In this document: piece after piece, positions 44,616-54,685 of the stretch | Numbering within the stretch: position 1 is the first letter of the stretch | Layout of the letters: the number at the start of each line of letters is the position of its first letter | Assembly: GCA_963817075.1 (NCBI GenBank) | Contig: CAWFMT010000003.1 | Span: 992,001-1,056,000 of the forward strand | DNA: 64,000 nt | Direction of reading: 5' to 3' | Origin: DASPKM01 sp963817075 | GTDB lineage: Bacteria; Bacteroidota; Bacteroidia; Chitinophagales; Chitinophagaceae | Made by a program: the position numbers and the translations under genes | The notes under the pieces: generated by a model | Seen by the model: only the letters and a program-made list of their open reading frames with translations | Databases searched by the model: none | Told to the model about the DNA's origin: nothing

Positions 44616-44652
44616 CTGGCGCTCCTTTGCGTCCTGGCGCCTTGGCGGTTAA
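44616..44652. repeat. GCAAAG-type palindrome, right half only
   Basis: GCGCTCCTTTGCGTCC..CTTGGCGGTTAA with no left arm; preceded by a CGTGAGTCGTGAATCGTGAG stutter after the receptor stop. Confidence 0.65.
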
Positions 44653-44687
44653 GTCTTCAAACCCTAAACACTAAACCCGAAACTCGC

Positions 44688-45293
44688 ATGCCTTTTACCT
44701 ACCTCGCTCTTGGAGATTCATATACTATTGGTGAAAACCTAAAACAGCAAGATAGTTTTCCATTTCAATTAGTCTCGATCTTAAGTAAGAGCGGCATTGA
44801 TTTCACGCCTCCAACAGTGATCGCAAAGACCGGCTGGACAACCAGTGAATTGTTAGCTGCCATTGATCGCACCAAACTGAAATCTTCATATGATTTTGTA
44901 ACCCTCCTTATAGGAGTTAACAATCAATACAGGAATGAATCTCTCAGCACCTACAAAATCGAATTCGACAAGCTCCTTAATCTTGCAATAGGTTTCACAG
45001 GTAAACATCCCTGGCATGTGATGGTGGTTTCAATTCCCGACTGGGGCACCACTCCTTTTGCTGAAGGAAGAGATAAGGTTCAAATAGCAAAAGAAATAGA
45101 TTCCTTCAATGAAGTGAATAAAAGAATCAGCGACCAATATAATGTTGGCTATTTGGATATTACTGCAAGAAGCAGGGCTGATGGAATGAAACCACAAAAT
45201 CTTACTTCAGACTTGCTGCATTATTCTCCAGTTGAATACACACATTGGGCGAGTGAAATAGCCGATCGGATTAGCAAGGTCTTCTCATTTTGA
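44688..45293 (+). CDS. SGNH/GDSL hydrolase
   Basis: Lipase/esterase of about 201 residues. I take the ATG at 44688 (MPFTYLALGDSYTIGENL); a longer frame upstream is translated from repeat DNA. Block I GDSYTIGE holds the nucleophile Ser, block III GVNNQYRN the Asn, and block V HYSPVEYTHWA the His. No signal peptide with this start, hence cytosolic. Substrate unknown. Confidence 0.9.
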   Translation: MPFTYLALGDSYTIGENLKQQDSFPFQLVSILSKSGIDFTPPTVIAKTGWTTSELLAAIDRTKLKSSYDFVTLLIGVNNQYRNESLSTYKIEFDKLLNLAIGFTGKHPWHVMVVSIPDWGTTPFAEGRDKVQIAKEIDSFNEVNKRISDQYNVGYLDITARSRADGMKPQNLTSDLLHYSPVEYTHWASEIADRISKVFSF

Positions 45294-45323
45294 AATTTTG
45301 GAATTGGGAAATTTCGAAATTAT

Positions 45324-45361
45324 CCTTGCGTCACCTCGCGCCTTTGTTCCTTGGCGGTTAA
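45324..45361. repeat. GCAAAG-type palindrome, right half, supplying a stop codon
   Basis: CCTTGCGTCACCTCGCGCC..CTTGGCGGTTA. Its terminal TTA (45358-45360) is the TAA stop of the minus-strand LytTR gene. Confidence 0.65.
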
Positions 45362-46047
45362 ATTAATTTTTCCAATACATTCTTATACCCCCTTCCCACC
45401 GGAATACTAACTCCACTTATCTCCACCATTTCAGAATTAAACGACCGTATCTTATTAACAGCAACGATAAAAGATCGATGAATCCTCTTAAAAAGTGATT
45501 CAGGCAAAAGACTTTCAATCTCATGAGTACTCATCTTCGTCAAATAAGAATTATCATGCGTTACAATCTTGATATATTCTTTCTGACTTTCGATGTACAG
45601 GATTTCCGCGAAGAAAATTTTTACTTTCTTAAGTTGAATGTTGACAAACAGATAATCCTTTGTGCATTCAGGAATTGACTTTTCTGGAAGCATTTGTTTT
45701 TTTACTTTATTGATAGCCGCCAGAAAACGTTCGAATTCGAAAGGCTTTAAGAGATAGTCCAGGACGTTAAATTCATAACCCTCCAGGGCATACTCATGAT
45801 AGGCAGTTGTAATAATTACTTCAGGTGGGTTTGCCAGGGTTTTTAGAAAGGATAATCCAGTTATTTCCGGGAGATGAATGTCTAAAAACATGAGGTCAAC
45901 ATGATGATCTCTAAGATGCTCCATAGCGTCGATCGCGTCCTCAAATGATCCTTCTAATTCAAGAGAAGGAACCCTTGAAATATAACCTTCCAGCATTTGC
46001 CTTGCCAGTGGTTCATCTTCAACAATGATGCATTTCAGTTTAGACAT
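45358..46047 (-). CDS. LytTR-family response regulator
   Basis: DNA-binding regulator of 229 residues: receiver domain (CIIVEDEPLARQML, phospho-acceptor Asp in LMFLDIHLPEITG, Lys in DYLLKPFEF) and a C-terminal LytTR domain (ILYIESQKEYIKIVT, FKRIHRSFIVAVNKI). It overlaps the sensor kinase gene by 8 bases, so the two are one operon. Confidence 0.95.
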   Translation of the reverse strand: MSKLKCIIVEDEPLARQMLEGYISRVPSLELEGSFEDAIDAMEHLRDHHVDLMFLDIHLPEITGLSFLKTLANPPEVIITTAYHEYALEGYEFNVLDYLLKPFEFERFLAAINKVKKQMLPEKSIPECTKDYLFVNIQLKKVKIFFAEILYIESQKEYIKIVTHDNSYLTKMSTHEIESLLPESLFKRIHRSFIVAVNKIRSFNSEMVEISGVSIPVGRGYKNVLEKLI

Positions 46048-47098
46048 GGCTTGAAAGATTGATCGTTAATTCGGCTGTGAATATTGAATCTTCCTGTTTG
46101 GTAACTAACTCAAACTGTTTATAAAGCAAATCAAGTCGACGCCTCAGGTTGGTTAGCCCAATATTGCTTTTTGTTTCGTCGTAGTTGGTGGTTGAATAAC
46201 TGGAATTTTTTACAACGAAGTTCAATGTTCTTTTCCGAAGAACACAATTCACATCAACAAATCGCTTCCCTCTTGATTGAGAAACGCCATGTTTAAAGGC
46301 GTTTTCGACAAGTGGTATGAGCAAAAGCGGAGGTATCATTTGGGCTAAGTCGTCTATCTCATATTTGAAATCAATTGCAACAGTCTCATTGTACCGGAGT
46401 TTTTCCAGGTCTATGTAATCTGTGAGGATTTTGATTTCTTTCTCAATGGTGATGAATTCGTTGTCAGTTTCATAAAGCAGGTAGCGCAGGATCTTTGATA
46501 ATCGGAGAACAGATTCAGACACCAATTGGGGTTGAAATTGCGATAACGAATAGATATTATTCAAGGTGTTGAAAAGAAAATGCGGATTTATCTGTGATTT
46601 TAAGAAAAGTAGTTCTGCCTGTTTTTTTTCCAACCGAACCTGTTGCCCTTCGAATTTCAATTGCGCGTAATCAAAAAAAAGTTTGGCCACTGCAAAAACA
46701 AGAAATGATCCTGGGGTAAACCGAACAGCGGAGTATAAGGCCCTACCTGAATCAGAAAAACTTTGGAAAGAGTGGTAGATACCCAATAAGGATCCAAGAC
46801 TCCGCCAGGCGAATAGTCCCAGCGCCAATAATACGAGGTGCACGATAATGCTCGACACTATTGCAAGAACCCGGTAGTTATTTCGGGAGGTTACAAACGG
46901 CAATACATACTCGAAGTATAGCAGGTTTAAACCCACAATGAAGATGACTTGCCAAAAATTATTGATCAGACTTACTGCAAAATCACCAGGATTTGCTTCC
47001 AGATCATCGGTTATCCAATGGATCAGAAACCCTATCGTTATTGCCAGATATAAAATGAACCGGTCCCTTTTGAAAGTAGCTGCCATCGGTTTAAACAA
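46040..47098 (-). CDS. LytS-type membrane histidine kinase
   Basis: Kinase of 352 residues with four predicted transmembrane segments in the first 150 residues, a coiled linker (QQVRLEKKQAELLFLKSQ), the His_kinase domain (QINPHFLFNTLNNIYSLSQF, His near 194) and an HATPase region (PPLLLIPLVENAFKHGVSQS, IGLTNLRRRLDLLY). Partner of the LytTR regulator. The divergent DUF4386 gene across a 150-base gap is a natural candidate target. Confidence 0.94.
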   Translation of the reverse strand: MFKPMAATFKRDRFILYLAITIGFLIHWITDDLEANPGDFAVSLINNFWQVIFIVGLNLLYFEYVLPFVTSRNNYRVLAIVSSIIVHLVLLALGLFAWRSLGSLLGIYHSFQSFSDSGRALYSAVRFTPGSFLVFAVAKLFFDYAQLKFEGQQVRLEKKQAELLFLKSQINPHFLFNTLNNIYSLSQFQPQLVSESVLRLSKILRYLLYETDNEFITIEKEIKILTDYIDLEKLRYNETVAIDFKYEIDDLAQMIPPLLLIPLVENAFKHGVSQSRGKRFVDVNCVLRKRTLNFVVKNSSYSTTNYDETKSNIGLTNLRRRLDLLYKQFELVTKQEDSIFTAELTINLSSHV

Positions 47099-47247
47099 AG
47101 AGGAAAGTTATTAATAATCCATAGTAAAGGCGGGCATTTGCGTTGACTGCCAGGTGTAGTTAATTGACTCCATGGCGCAGTCCATTGACTACCGCTTTTT
47201 CATCAATCAGAAATCTATATTCTTGTTTGAAATGTAATCTCAACATT

Positions 47248-47964
47248 ATGGAAGCTACAGTCAACGCAAAAAGAAAAACAACAAGGTTAGCTGCTTCATT
47301 ATTTTTCTTTCTCTGCATCCCCATTGCAATTTGGGGAATGTCCTATGTCTCGAAAATATTCGTTGCACAGGATCCTGTTGCAACGGCAGAACATTTGCTC
47401 GCGAATGAATTCCTATTTCGCATGTCGATTCTTGCCAACCTCGCTGGAACAATAATTTTTGTGGTAATGATGCTTATGTTTTATAAGGTCTTCAAGTCGG
47501 TAGATCCACACCTGTCGAGACTAATGATAGTTATGTTAGTATCCCAGATCTCGGCTGTATTTGTATTTGAAGCCTTTGAATTCACTGCCCTTATGGTTCT
47601 CAAAGGTGAGGCACGTTCAACTTTTAATGTCGCCCAGCAGCAGGAAGCTGCATATTTCTTATTGCGGATGCAACGGTATGGAGTTGGAGCTGGGTTGGGT
47701 AAGCTTTTCCTGGGACTCTCCTTCATTCCTTTTGGAATGTTGGTAGTCCGTTCCGGCCTCACACCACGCATCATTGGAATCTTATTGATCATCGGCGGAG
47801 TTGGTTATGTCGCGGATACTTGCATCTCAATTCTCTTGCAACGAGTTGACTATTTGATGGTGCGTTCATACCTGATCTACACTTCCCTGGGATATATCCT
47901 AGCCTTGTTGTGGTTTCTGTTTATGGGTGTGAGGGAACAACAGAGATCAGGCATTGAACAATAG
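47248..47964 (+). CDS. DUF4386 membrane protein
   Basis: Six-helix membrane protein of about 238 residues (start ATG at 47248, MEATVNAKRKTTRLAASLFF). Matches DUF4386 in layout: N-terminal RKTTRLA, then helices around FRMSILANLAGTIIFVVMML and a C-terminal GVGYVADTCISILL. No known function. Divergent from the LytS/LytTR pair, which may regulate it. Confidence 0.85.
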   Translation: MEATVNAKRKTTRLAASLFFFLCIPIAIWGMSYVSKIFVAQDPVATAEHLLANEFLFRMSILANLAGTIIFVVMMLMFYKVFKSVDPHLSRLMIVMLVSQISAVFVFEAFEFTALMVLKGEARSTFNVAQQQEAAYFLLRMQRYGVGAGLGKLFLGLSFIPFGMLVVRSGLTPRIIGILLIIGGVGYVADTCISILLQRVDYLMVRSYLIYTSLGYILALLWFLFMGVREQQRSGIEQ

Positions 47965-47974
47965 GCTTCCTACA

Positions 47975-48038
47975 CCTTGCGCCTTTGCGTCCTGGCGGTT
48001 AAATGTTAAATGAAAAAAGCCTCCAAACATGGAGGCTT
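47975..48038. repeat. GCAAAG right half followed by a GCCTCC hairpin
   Basis: CCTTGCGCCTTTGCGTCC..GGCGGTTAA (47975-48001), then AAGCCTCC AAACAT GGAGGCTT with an A tract on the 5' side, which would be a T tract on the minus strand. The remaining sequence to 48330 shows no gene. Confidence 0.55.
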
Positions 48039-48354
48039 CGTGCCCCACATTGGAATTTTATCGAACCAACTTATTGAAGATTTGGATTTAAATTAAAATA
48101 GTTATTAAAACTACCCGGACTCACCTTCATACAGCGGCATAAACTTTCTAAAAATTACCAGCCAAATTTATAAGTAACCCCCTTTGTATTTGCGCTACAT
48201 ATCCCTCGTAGCGTTTTTTATATTAATTAGCTGGGAAAGAATGTGTACCAGCCTCTCTATTAATGATAGCCGCATTTGGCCTTGTTATTGTCCCACTCAC
48301 ACTACAAAGGAGTAATATTATTGCTGAAATTTGAAACGTTCAAATCAACACAAC

Positions 48355-49296
48355 ATGAATAAATACAATGCAACAAAAATTTCGTTTGCTATTGTTGTAG
48401 CAATAATGACGTCTTGCCAACCTCAACAAAAAGAGAATCAGATAACCGCATCGGTTTTAAAAGACACCGTTGTGAACCAGAACATAAAACTTGCTGAAAG
48501 TGGCTATGCTGAGGTAAATGGCCTAAAAATGTATTATGAGGTTTACGGTGTTGGTAAACCCATTATACTACTGCATGGCTCCTACATGACCATACCCTTG
48601 AATTGGTCCCACATCATACCGCTGTTAGCAAAAGACCGGAAAGTAATTGTAACGGAAATGCAAGGCCACGGCCGCACAAGGGATATAGCGCGTGAGGTTA
48701 GTTATGAAGGTATGGCAGATGATGTATCCGGTCTGCTCATGCATCTTAAAATAGATAGTGCCGACATTTTGGGGTATAGCATGGGGGGCGGTATTGCCTT
48801 TGAATTCGCGGTGCGTCATCCGGATCAGTTACGCAGGCTCGTGGCATTGTCAGCTCCTTATACACACAATGGATGGTGGCCCGAAAAAGAAGCCAGTTTT
48901 GCTACATTCACCGCAGATATGTTTAAGGGATCAGCCATACAAAAACAATACGATAGCCTCGGAAACGATCCGGCTCATTTTCCGGAATTTATGAAGAAGG
49001 TTATCAGTATTGATCTGAAGCGGTATGATTGGACGAAAGATGTAAAAGCCATAAAGGCGCCAATATTCATGGCCATCGGCGATGCAGACGGTGTACAGTA
49101 CGAACATGCACTAGAATTGTTCCGAGCTAAGGGCGGTGGAAAACAGGGCGATTTACACGGGCTGCCCAAATCCCGCCTGGCCATTCTGCCGGGCACTACA
49201 CATGTAGGGATGGTGATGCAGCGGGCAGATTGGCTTGTACCGATGATAACCGATTTCCTGGATTCTGATTTAAATGAAAAACCAGCTACATTTTAA
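48355..49296 (+). CDS. Alpha/beta hydrolase lipoprotein
   Basis: Serine hydrolase of about 313 residues, start taken at ATG 48355 (MNKYNATKISFAIVVAIMTSCQP), giving a lipobox with Cys. Motifs: PIILLHGSYMTIPLNWSHI, nucleophile elbow ILGYSMGGGIAFE, acid IFMAIGDADGV, and His in LPGTTHVGMVMQRADWL. Richer in G and C than its surroundings to my eye, and set in an accessory stretch. Likely an esterase or haloperoxidase-like enzyme of unknown substrate. Confidence 0.9.
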   Translation: MNKYNATKISFAIVVAIMTSCQPQQKENQITASVLKDTVVNQNIKLAESGYAEVNGLKMYYEVYGVGKPIILLHGSYMTIPLNWSHIIPLLAKDRKVIVTEMQGHGRTRDIAREVSYEGMADDVSGLLMHLKIDSADILGYSMGGGIAFEFAVRHPDQLRRLVALSAPYTHNGWWPEKEASFATFTADMFKGSAIQKQYDSLGNDPAHFPEFMKKVISIDLKRYDWTKDVKAIKAPIFMAIGDADGVQYEHALELFRAKGGGKQGDLHGLPKSRLAILPGTTHVGMVMQRADWLVPMITDFLDSDLNEKPATF

Positions 49297-49339
49297 AACT
49301 CAATTACTCATCCAATTTTTTATAACAAAAACATTCAAA

Positions 49340-49900
49340 ATGCGAAAACTAAAATTACAAATGCACATGTCATTGGACAATTATGTCAACATGGAAGATG
49401 CTGGAAAAGATTTTAAGTGGGACAATGAAGTAATAGAATTCTGCGTTGAAAATTTGAAAGATGTGGACATTATTTTACTCGGACGAAAAACTGCAGAAGA
49501 ACTTATACCCTTCTGGGATGAAGTAGCCACAAATCCAAACCATAAAGATTTTGCTCTTGGAAAACGAATTTCGGAAACTCAAAAACTTGTTTTTTCAAAT
49601 TCAGCAACTCAAAATCATTGGAAAGATACCGATGTACTTAAGGGTAACCTCAACGAAGAGGTACTTAAACTCAAAAAATCAAAGGGCAAGAATATTTTAG
49701 TTTATGGTGGTGCCTCTTTTGCTTCTTCTTTGGTTCAAAATAATTTGGTTGATGAGTTTTATTTCCTTCTTGACCCATTTTGCTTAGGTAAAGGAGCAAC
49801 AATATTTAAAAAAGATGAAGGCGTTCAAACATTTACTTTTTTAAAGTCTAAGCCTTTCCCTTGCGGAACAATAATGTCAAGCTACAAGCCCAACTACTAA
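49340..49900 (+). CDS. RibD C-terminal / dihydrofolate-reductase-like protein
   Basis: Protein of 186 residues, start ATG at 49340 (MRKLKLQMHMSLDNYV). Fold signature: QMHMSLDNYVNMED, IILLGRKTAEEL, NILVYGGASFASSLVQNNLVDEF. This is the YyaP/YwjB-like group of NADPH-binding reductases without defined role. It lies 44 bases after the hydrolase lipoprotein and is followed by hairpin-rich sequence. Confidence 0.9.
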   Translation: MRKLKLQMHMSLDNYVNMEDAGKDFKWDNEVIEFCVENLKDVDIILLGRKTAEELIPFWDEVATNPNHKDFALGKRISETQKLVFSNSATQNHWKDTDVLKGNLNEEVLKLKKSKGKNILVYGGASFASSLVQNNLVDEFYFLLDPFCLGKGATIFKKDEGVQTFTFLKSKPFPCGTIMSSYKPNY

Positions 49901-50060
49901 TGCCCGTTGTTGAAGATGCATTTTTCTCCGAGACTGCATAACTGCAATTGGATTGCAGAGAAAAGCTCCGAGATGATTTGTGATGTATAGGTAGCAACTT
50001 AATGACAAAAAGCACGAACCGCTAACATGGACTTTAGTTCGGGTAAACTCTTAATTGATC
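49901..50060. repeat. Hairpin-bearing spacer with GCTAACATGG motif
   Basis: After the reductase stop: TGCCCGTTGTTGAAGATGC, a TTTTTCTCCGAGACTGCA / TGCAGAGAAAAGCTCCGAG imperfect palindrome, then CGAACCGCTAACATGG (50023-50038). The last motif recurs at 54686 and, reversed, near 51165. I do not see a gene. Confidence 0.45.
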
Positions 50061-50133
50061 ATTACTCCACATGTCTACCCAATTCCCGCTATAATTTCAT
50101 TCAACTAACTTTGTACGCTTCTAATAATTGCTG

Positions 50134-50640
50134 ATGAATTATTTCGAATTATATGAGGTACCTGTACAGTTCAAACCGGATCCGGTTTTGATCAAGAAGA
50201 AATTCTATGAGCTGAGCAGGCTATACCATCCAGATTTTTTCTCCAATGCCGAACCTGAAGAACAAGCAAGAGTATTAGAATTATCGTCGATGGTGAACAA
50301 GGCATATCGCACTTTTAACGATCGGGAGGCTACGATCCGGTATATCTTGCAATTGAAGGAGTTGGTTGAGGAAGAGGAAAAATATCAACTTGATCCTGCT
50401 TATCTGATGGAAGTAATGGAATTGAATGAGATGTTGATGGAAATTGATCCATCGGATAAGAATTCGATGCAGGGAATAAAAGAGAAAACGGAGGAATTAA
50501 ATAATGAGATTTATAAAGCTGTTGAACCAGTTATTGATCATTACAAGGAGGGCGTTACTTCCGAGAAAGAATTGTTGCAGGTAAAAGATTATTACTACAA
50601 GAAAAAATACCTCAGTCGGATTTTGGACAAGATTGGGTGA
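50134..50640 (+). CDS. hscB: Fe-S cluster assembly co-chaperone HscB
   Basis: J-domain protein of 168 residues (start ATG at 50134, MNYFELYEVPVQF). J domain with HPD in LSRLYHPDFFSNAEP and the C-terminal helical IscU-binding domain (LMEVMELNEMLMEID). It works with HscA to release Fe-S clusters from the scaffold. No isc genes adjacent, which is common in Bacteroidota. Confidence 0.93.
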   Translation: MNYFELYEVPVQFKPDPVLIKKKFYELSRLYHPDFFSNAEPEEQARVLELSSMVNKAYRTFNDREATIRYILQLKELVEEEEKYQLDPAYLMEVMELNEMLMEIDPSDKNSMQGIKEKTEELNNEIYKAVEPVIDHYKEGVTSEKELLQVKDYYYKKKYLSRILDKIG

Positions 50641-50713
50641 TGCAGTAATATTGCAACCCCTTCGCATTTTGAGATTTTGGAATTTCGAGATTTTGAAATT
50701 GAAGATGTAAAAC

Positions 50714-50797
50714 GCCCGGGTGGCGGAATTGGTAGACGCAGCAGACTCAAAATCTGCCGTTCGCAAGGATGTGCTGGTTCGATTCCAGTCCCGGGCA
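50714..50797 (+). tRNA. tRNA-Leu (CAA)
   Basis: Acceptor GCCCGGG / CCCGGGC, D arm GCGGAATTGGTAGACGC, anticodon arm GCAGA-CTCAAAA-TCTGC with CAA, long variable arm (CGTTCGCAAGGATG) and T arm CTGGTTCGATTCCAG, discriminator A. Class II shape confirms Leu. Confidence 0.96.
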
Positions 50798-50825
50798 CAC
50801 GTAAATTTTGAAACCCTTATCAGGC

Positions 50826-51113
50826 TTAGGTTTGATGAGGGTTTTTCTTTTTGGGGGACGCCAAGGGGGATTGATTGCCTTGCCAATATGGAATATCAAC
50901 AGCAAACACCTGATTGCTTTTTTTAAGTCCCGCCTTCACTCGATTATAACTTATCCTTCTTGACGACCCTTTCTCTCTGTAGATGATTCTGCCCCTATAC
51001 GTTTCAATCTGCATGGGTATTAAAGTATCCGAAATTAGATAAGCCTCTCGCCATGAAACCAGACCAATTTTTAATTCTGGATTGAAATACTTTATTTTGA
51101 TTTCTTGCTTCAT
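50826..51113 (-). CDS. Hypothetical small protein
   Basis: Protein of 95 residues, MKQEIKIKYFNPELKIGLV then WREAYLISDTLIPMQIE and YREKGSSRRISYNRVKAG. Composition and regular strand pattern look like a real cytosolic protein; the last 20 residues may be read-through into the downstream T-rich spacer. I do not recognise a family. Confidence 0.5.
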   Translation of the reverse strand: MKQEIKIKYFNPELKIGLVSWREAYLISDTLIPMQIETYRGRIIYREKGSSRRISYNRVKAGLKKSNQVFAVDIPYWQGNQSPLASPKKKNPHQT

Positions 51114-51164
51114 TTGATATTGAAAATTAATACTATTTGGAGCAAGAACATGCGCATATTAACT

Positions 51165-51174
51165 GTTAGCTGTT
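51165..51174 (-). repeat. AACAGCTAAC motif, left inverted copy
   Basis: GTTAGCTGTT on the plus strand, 61 bases before the hybrid kinase; its reverse complement is at 54686-54695 beyond the Hpt gene. Similarity extends about 15 bases outward (AACAGCTAACA, then TAT.TGC). Confidence 0.45.
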
Positions 51175-51234
51175 ATTTTATAGCACCCCTCATTCGAGCA
51201 AGCAAAAGTAATTGGAATATATAATCAAGAAATA

Positions 51235-53861
51235 ATGACAATTCATAACAGGAAAATTCATTTAAAATGCCTGCTGGTTGTTTTTGGGGTACTTTTTTCC
51301 TGCACTCTTTTCGGGCAAACCAAAACTGACAAGGAGCTTTTTGCCACTTGGAAAGATACATCGAAACCTGAAACAGTGAGATTAGAAGCAATTTGGGAGA
51401 GAATGGATGTAGATTCCTTGCCCAATCAAAAACCAGATTGGAGGAAGAAATGGAAAAATGAAACTAAAGAAGCCATTGAACTGGCTATAAAATACGATAA
51501 AAAGGGGTACTTGCCTCTATTTTATTGGAGGTCAATTGATGCTTGTCCCGACAATACGGATTGCATGTGTACTGCTCTCCACAAGACTTTAGAAAGTGCC
51601 AGGGTTGCCAATGCTTCCAAATCTCCGTTTGTTTTTTGGGTATACTGGAATTTAGCTTTTCATTGTAATGAAAACGTGAAAGAGGAAGATATAATTTATG
51701 AATTCAATAAATTGAAAAGCTTCCTGTCAAACACTCCTGACTACCTTAAACAACTCAGAGAACCAACTACATATTTAGGTATGTGGTACGGAAGTAAAGA
51801 TAAGTTTCCAAAAGCGTTAAGCTACTTTTTAGCAAGCCATCGATTATCTGATGCATTGAAATTAAGAGATATTTCTTATGCCCTAAACAACGAATTAATT
51901 GCACGTATTCATGTCCAAATAGGAAATTATAAAGAAGCAGAAAAATACATTGATAAAAGCCTGCAGGTTGCTCATGCTGCAAAAGATACGTTTCAACTGG
52001 GTAGCTCCTATCTTGGCAAGTCTAATTTAAAGATTAAATTAAAAGATGAAGCAACAGCTCAACTTTTTATAGATTCTGCCATGTACGTCATGAAAAACGT
52101 TAAACACTGTGAGCCTTGTTATAATACTGCAAAAACATTAAACGCCGGGATTAAGAATTTATCAGGTAACTATTCCGGAGCATTAACCGAACTGAAAGAG
52201 ATAGAAGCATTTTATAATGGAGAGGGCAAGGGGCAAAAGCCTGAACCTATTTTTTTCACAGAAAAAGCGAGGGCTTATTTGGGGTTGAAAAAATATGATA
52301 GTGCCATTCAAATAATCAAGGCTGTGAAAGTAGCAGCACAAACGTATAATAAAGAAGTTTCTGATAACTATGACATACTCGCCAAAGCTTATGAAGGCAT
52401 AGGCGACTACAACAATGCTTTGAAAAATTATAAATTACATATACAGGCTGAAGATACGCTTACCGCATGGAGAAATAGCAGTGAAGTAACCCGTTTGGAA
52501 TTGGAGAATCAGTTTACGCAGCAACAGCTAAAATCAAAACTCGATTTTCAAACACAGATGAACAAACAAAAGTCCACCCGAAACTGGATCCTGTTTTTAG
52601 GTATTTCAGCTTTGCTGCTTGCTTTGGGATTGTATGCCAGGCTAAGATATACCAGAAAAACCCAAAAATTATTGCAGCAGAAAAACGAAGTCATAGAAGC
52701 TGAAAAAGAAAAAGCCGAAGCCAGTGAAAAAGCCAAGCATCAGTTTCTTGCCAATATGAGCCATGAAATTCGTACACCTATGAATGCCATTAAAGGCATG
52801 ACGGATATTTTAATAAGACGTAACCCTAAAGAAGACCAAAAAGAATACCTGGAGGGAATTAAACAGTCGTCCGATTCTTTGCTTGTAATTATCAATGACA
52901 TTTTGGATATTTCAAAAATAGAAGCAGGCAAAGTTGAATTGGAAAATGAACCATTTTCTGTGAATGAATTGCTGAATAACGTGCACACCATCATGCAGTT
53001 TAAGGCGGAAGAAAAAGGGCTTGGAGACTTAAAAAAGAAATGCCGGCAGACGAATTGAATGTAATCGGCGATGCCAATAGATTGCGGCAAATTCTAATCA
53101 ACCTGATTGGCAATGCCATTAAGTTTACAGAAAAGGGTTTGGTAACTACAACCATTCAATCAGAAAAAACCGAAGGCAAACTGAATCTGCACTTCAACGT
53201 TTCAGATACCGGAATTGGCATTGATAAAGATAGAATGACAAAAATATTTGAGTCATTCGAGCAGGCTTACAGCGATACTTCACGGAAGTTCGGAGGCACC
53301 GGATTAGGCTTAAGTATTTCTAAAAAACTGGTAGAACTACACAACGGAATCATTTGGGTAGAAAGTGAAAAAGGCAAAGGCAGTCAGTTTCGTTGTACCA
53401 TTCCTTATGCCATAGCAGCATCTACAACTGAAATAATACCAGCAGAAGATGTACATTCTAATATAGCAGCTGCACTAACAGGTATACGAATTTTGTTGGT
53501 GGAAGACAATGCTTTTAATGTAGTGGTTGCCCAGGAAGAACTGGAAGATGCCATTGAAGGAGTTTATGTAGATGTTGCCGAAAATGGATTGATTGCTATA
53601 GAGCAATTAAAATTTGCTGACTTTGACATTATTCTCATGGACATACAAATGCCGGTGATGAATGGATTTGAAGCCACAAAAGCCATTAGAAACCTCGACA
53701 GTGAAAAAGCACATACACCCATCGTTGCCATGACAGCCAATGTGCTTAAAGAAGAAGTTGATTTGTGTTACCAGGCAGGCATGAATGATTTTATTGCAAA
53801 ACCGTTTGATACAAAGGAATTGCTGAATAAAATTTATAAGTTAACAAATAAAATATCATGA
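51235..53861 (+). CDS. TPR-sensor hybrid histidine kinase, interrupted by one frameshift
   Basis: Membrane kinase of about 875 residues. Signal peptide (KCLLVVFGVLFSCTLFGQ), periplasmic tetratricopeptide repeats (about 150-420), one transmembrane helix near 446-463 (WILFLGISALLLALGLYARL), coiled linker, HisKA (FLANMSHEIRTPMNAIKGM), HATPase (NLIGNAIKFTEKG, DTGIGIDKD, GGTGLGLSISKKL) and a receiver (LLVEDNAFN, ILMDIQMPVMNGF, FIAKPF). The frame breaks near 53021-53040: the first part ends ...LGDLKKKCRQTN with stop at 53058; the frame +1 continues ...LKKEMPADELNVIGD. A single indel joins them between HisKA and HATPase. Followed without gap by REC and Hpt genes. Confidence 0.88.
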
Positions 53862-54244
53862 ATAACAAAAAGCCAACCGTTTTCATTGTAGATGATGAGC
53901 CATTATTGTCTGAAATGCTAGCAGATTATTTAAAGGAGCAATATGCAGGCTTTAACATAATATCTTTTCCAACAGGGGAAGCCTATTTAAAAAGTTTGTA
54001 TGAACAACCAGACGCAGTAGTGTTGGATTATTACCTGAATTCAAAAGAAAAAGATGCAGCCAATGGTATTGATATCTTGAAAGAAATAAAAAAGCAAAAC
54101 AAAGCGCTGCCGGTAATTATGCTATCAAGCCAGGAAAGTTATGGCACTGCAGCGCAAACTATCAGGTATGGTGCTGTTCATTATGTGATAAAAGGACAGG
54201 ATGCTTTTGAAGAAATTTTCCAACTCATTAAAGCCAATGTGTAG
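53858..54244 (+). CDS. Single-domain response regulator (REC)
   Basis: Receiver of 128 residues, no output domain: acidic pair in VFIVDDEPLLSEM, phospho-acceptor Asp in DAVVLDYYLNSKE, Thr/Ser in IMLSSQESYG, Lys in YVIKGQDAF. Its ATG overlaps the kinase stop by 4 bases (ATGA). It could pass phosphate between the hybrid kinase and Hpt. Confidence 0.92.
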   Translation: MNNKKPTVFIVDDEPLLSEMLADYLKEQYAGFNIISFPTGEAYLKSLYEQPDAVVLDYYLNSKEKDAANGIDILKEIKKQNKALPVIMLSSQESYGTAAQTIRYGAVHYVIKGQDAFEEIFQLIKANV

Positions 54245-54580
54245 ATGGTAGATTTAACCTTTTTAAAAAAGTTTACAAAAAATGATGCTCAAAAAATGAA
54301 ACGCTACATTGGGTTGTATTTGGATGTGGCTCCAAAGACTTTTGAGGAAATGAAACGTAACCTCAAAAATGAAGATTGGGAGCAGCTACGCATAAATGCA
54401 CATTCACTAAAACCACAAGCCGATTTTATGGGAATAATCAGTTTAAAAGACGAACTCATCAAAATTGAAGAAGCTGTGAAAGCAAAAGAAAATGAAATTC
54501 TTGAAACCCTTTTCAGTACATCACATAAAATAGCAGCCGATTCTGAGATTATACTTAAAAATATGCTGGAGCAATTATAA
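54245..54580 (+). CDS. Hpt phosphotransfer protein
   Basis: Helical protein of 111 residues with the phospho-accepting His in NAHSLKPQADFMGI. Its start codon follows the REC stop directly. With the upstream kinase it completes a His-Asp-His-Asp relay; no DNA-binding output regulator is in the cluster. Confidence 0.9.
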   Translation: MVDLTFLKKFTKNDAQKMKRYIGLYLDVAPKTFEEMKRNLKNEDWEQLRINAHSLKPQADFMGIISLKDELIKIEEAVKAKENEILETLFSTSHKIAADSEIILKNMLEQL

Positions 54581-54685
54581 GAACCTTTTATACTATTAGA
54601 TATAATCAAATATTATTTTTACAAATAACAATTATAAATAATATTCAATTTTGGAATTATACTTTTATAGCAACTCAAGAAAAAC

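Noticed and set aside
47164..47247. Longer start for the DUF4386 protein
   Set aside because: The upstream 28 codons are not part of the family and the ATG at 47248 begins the conserved region.
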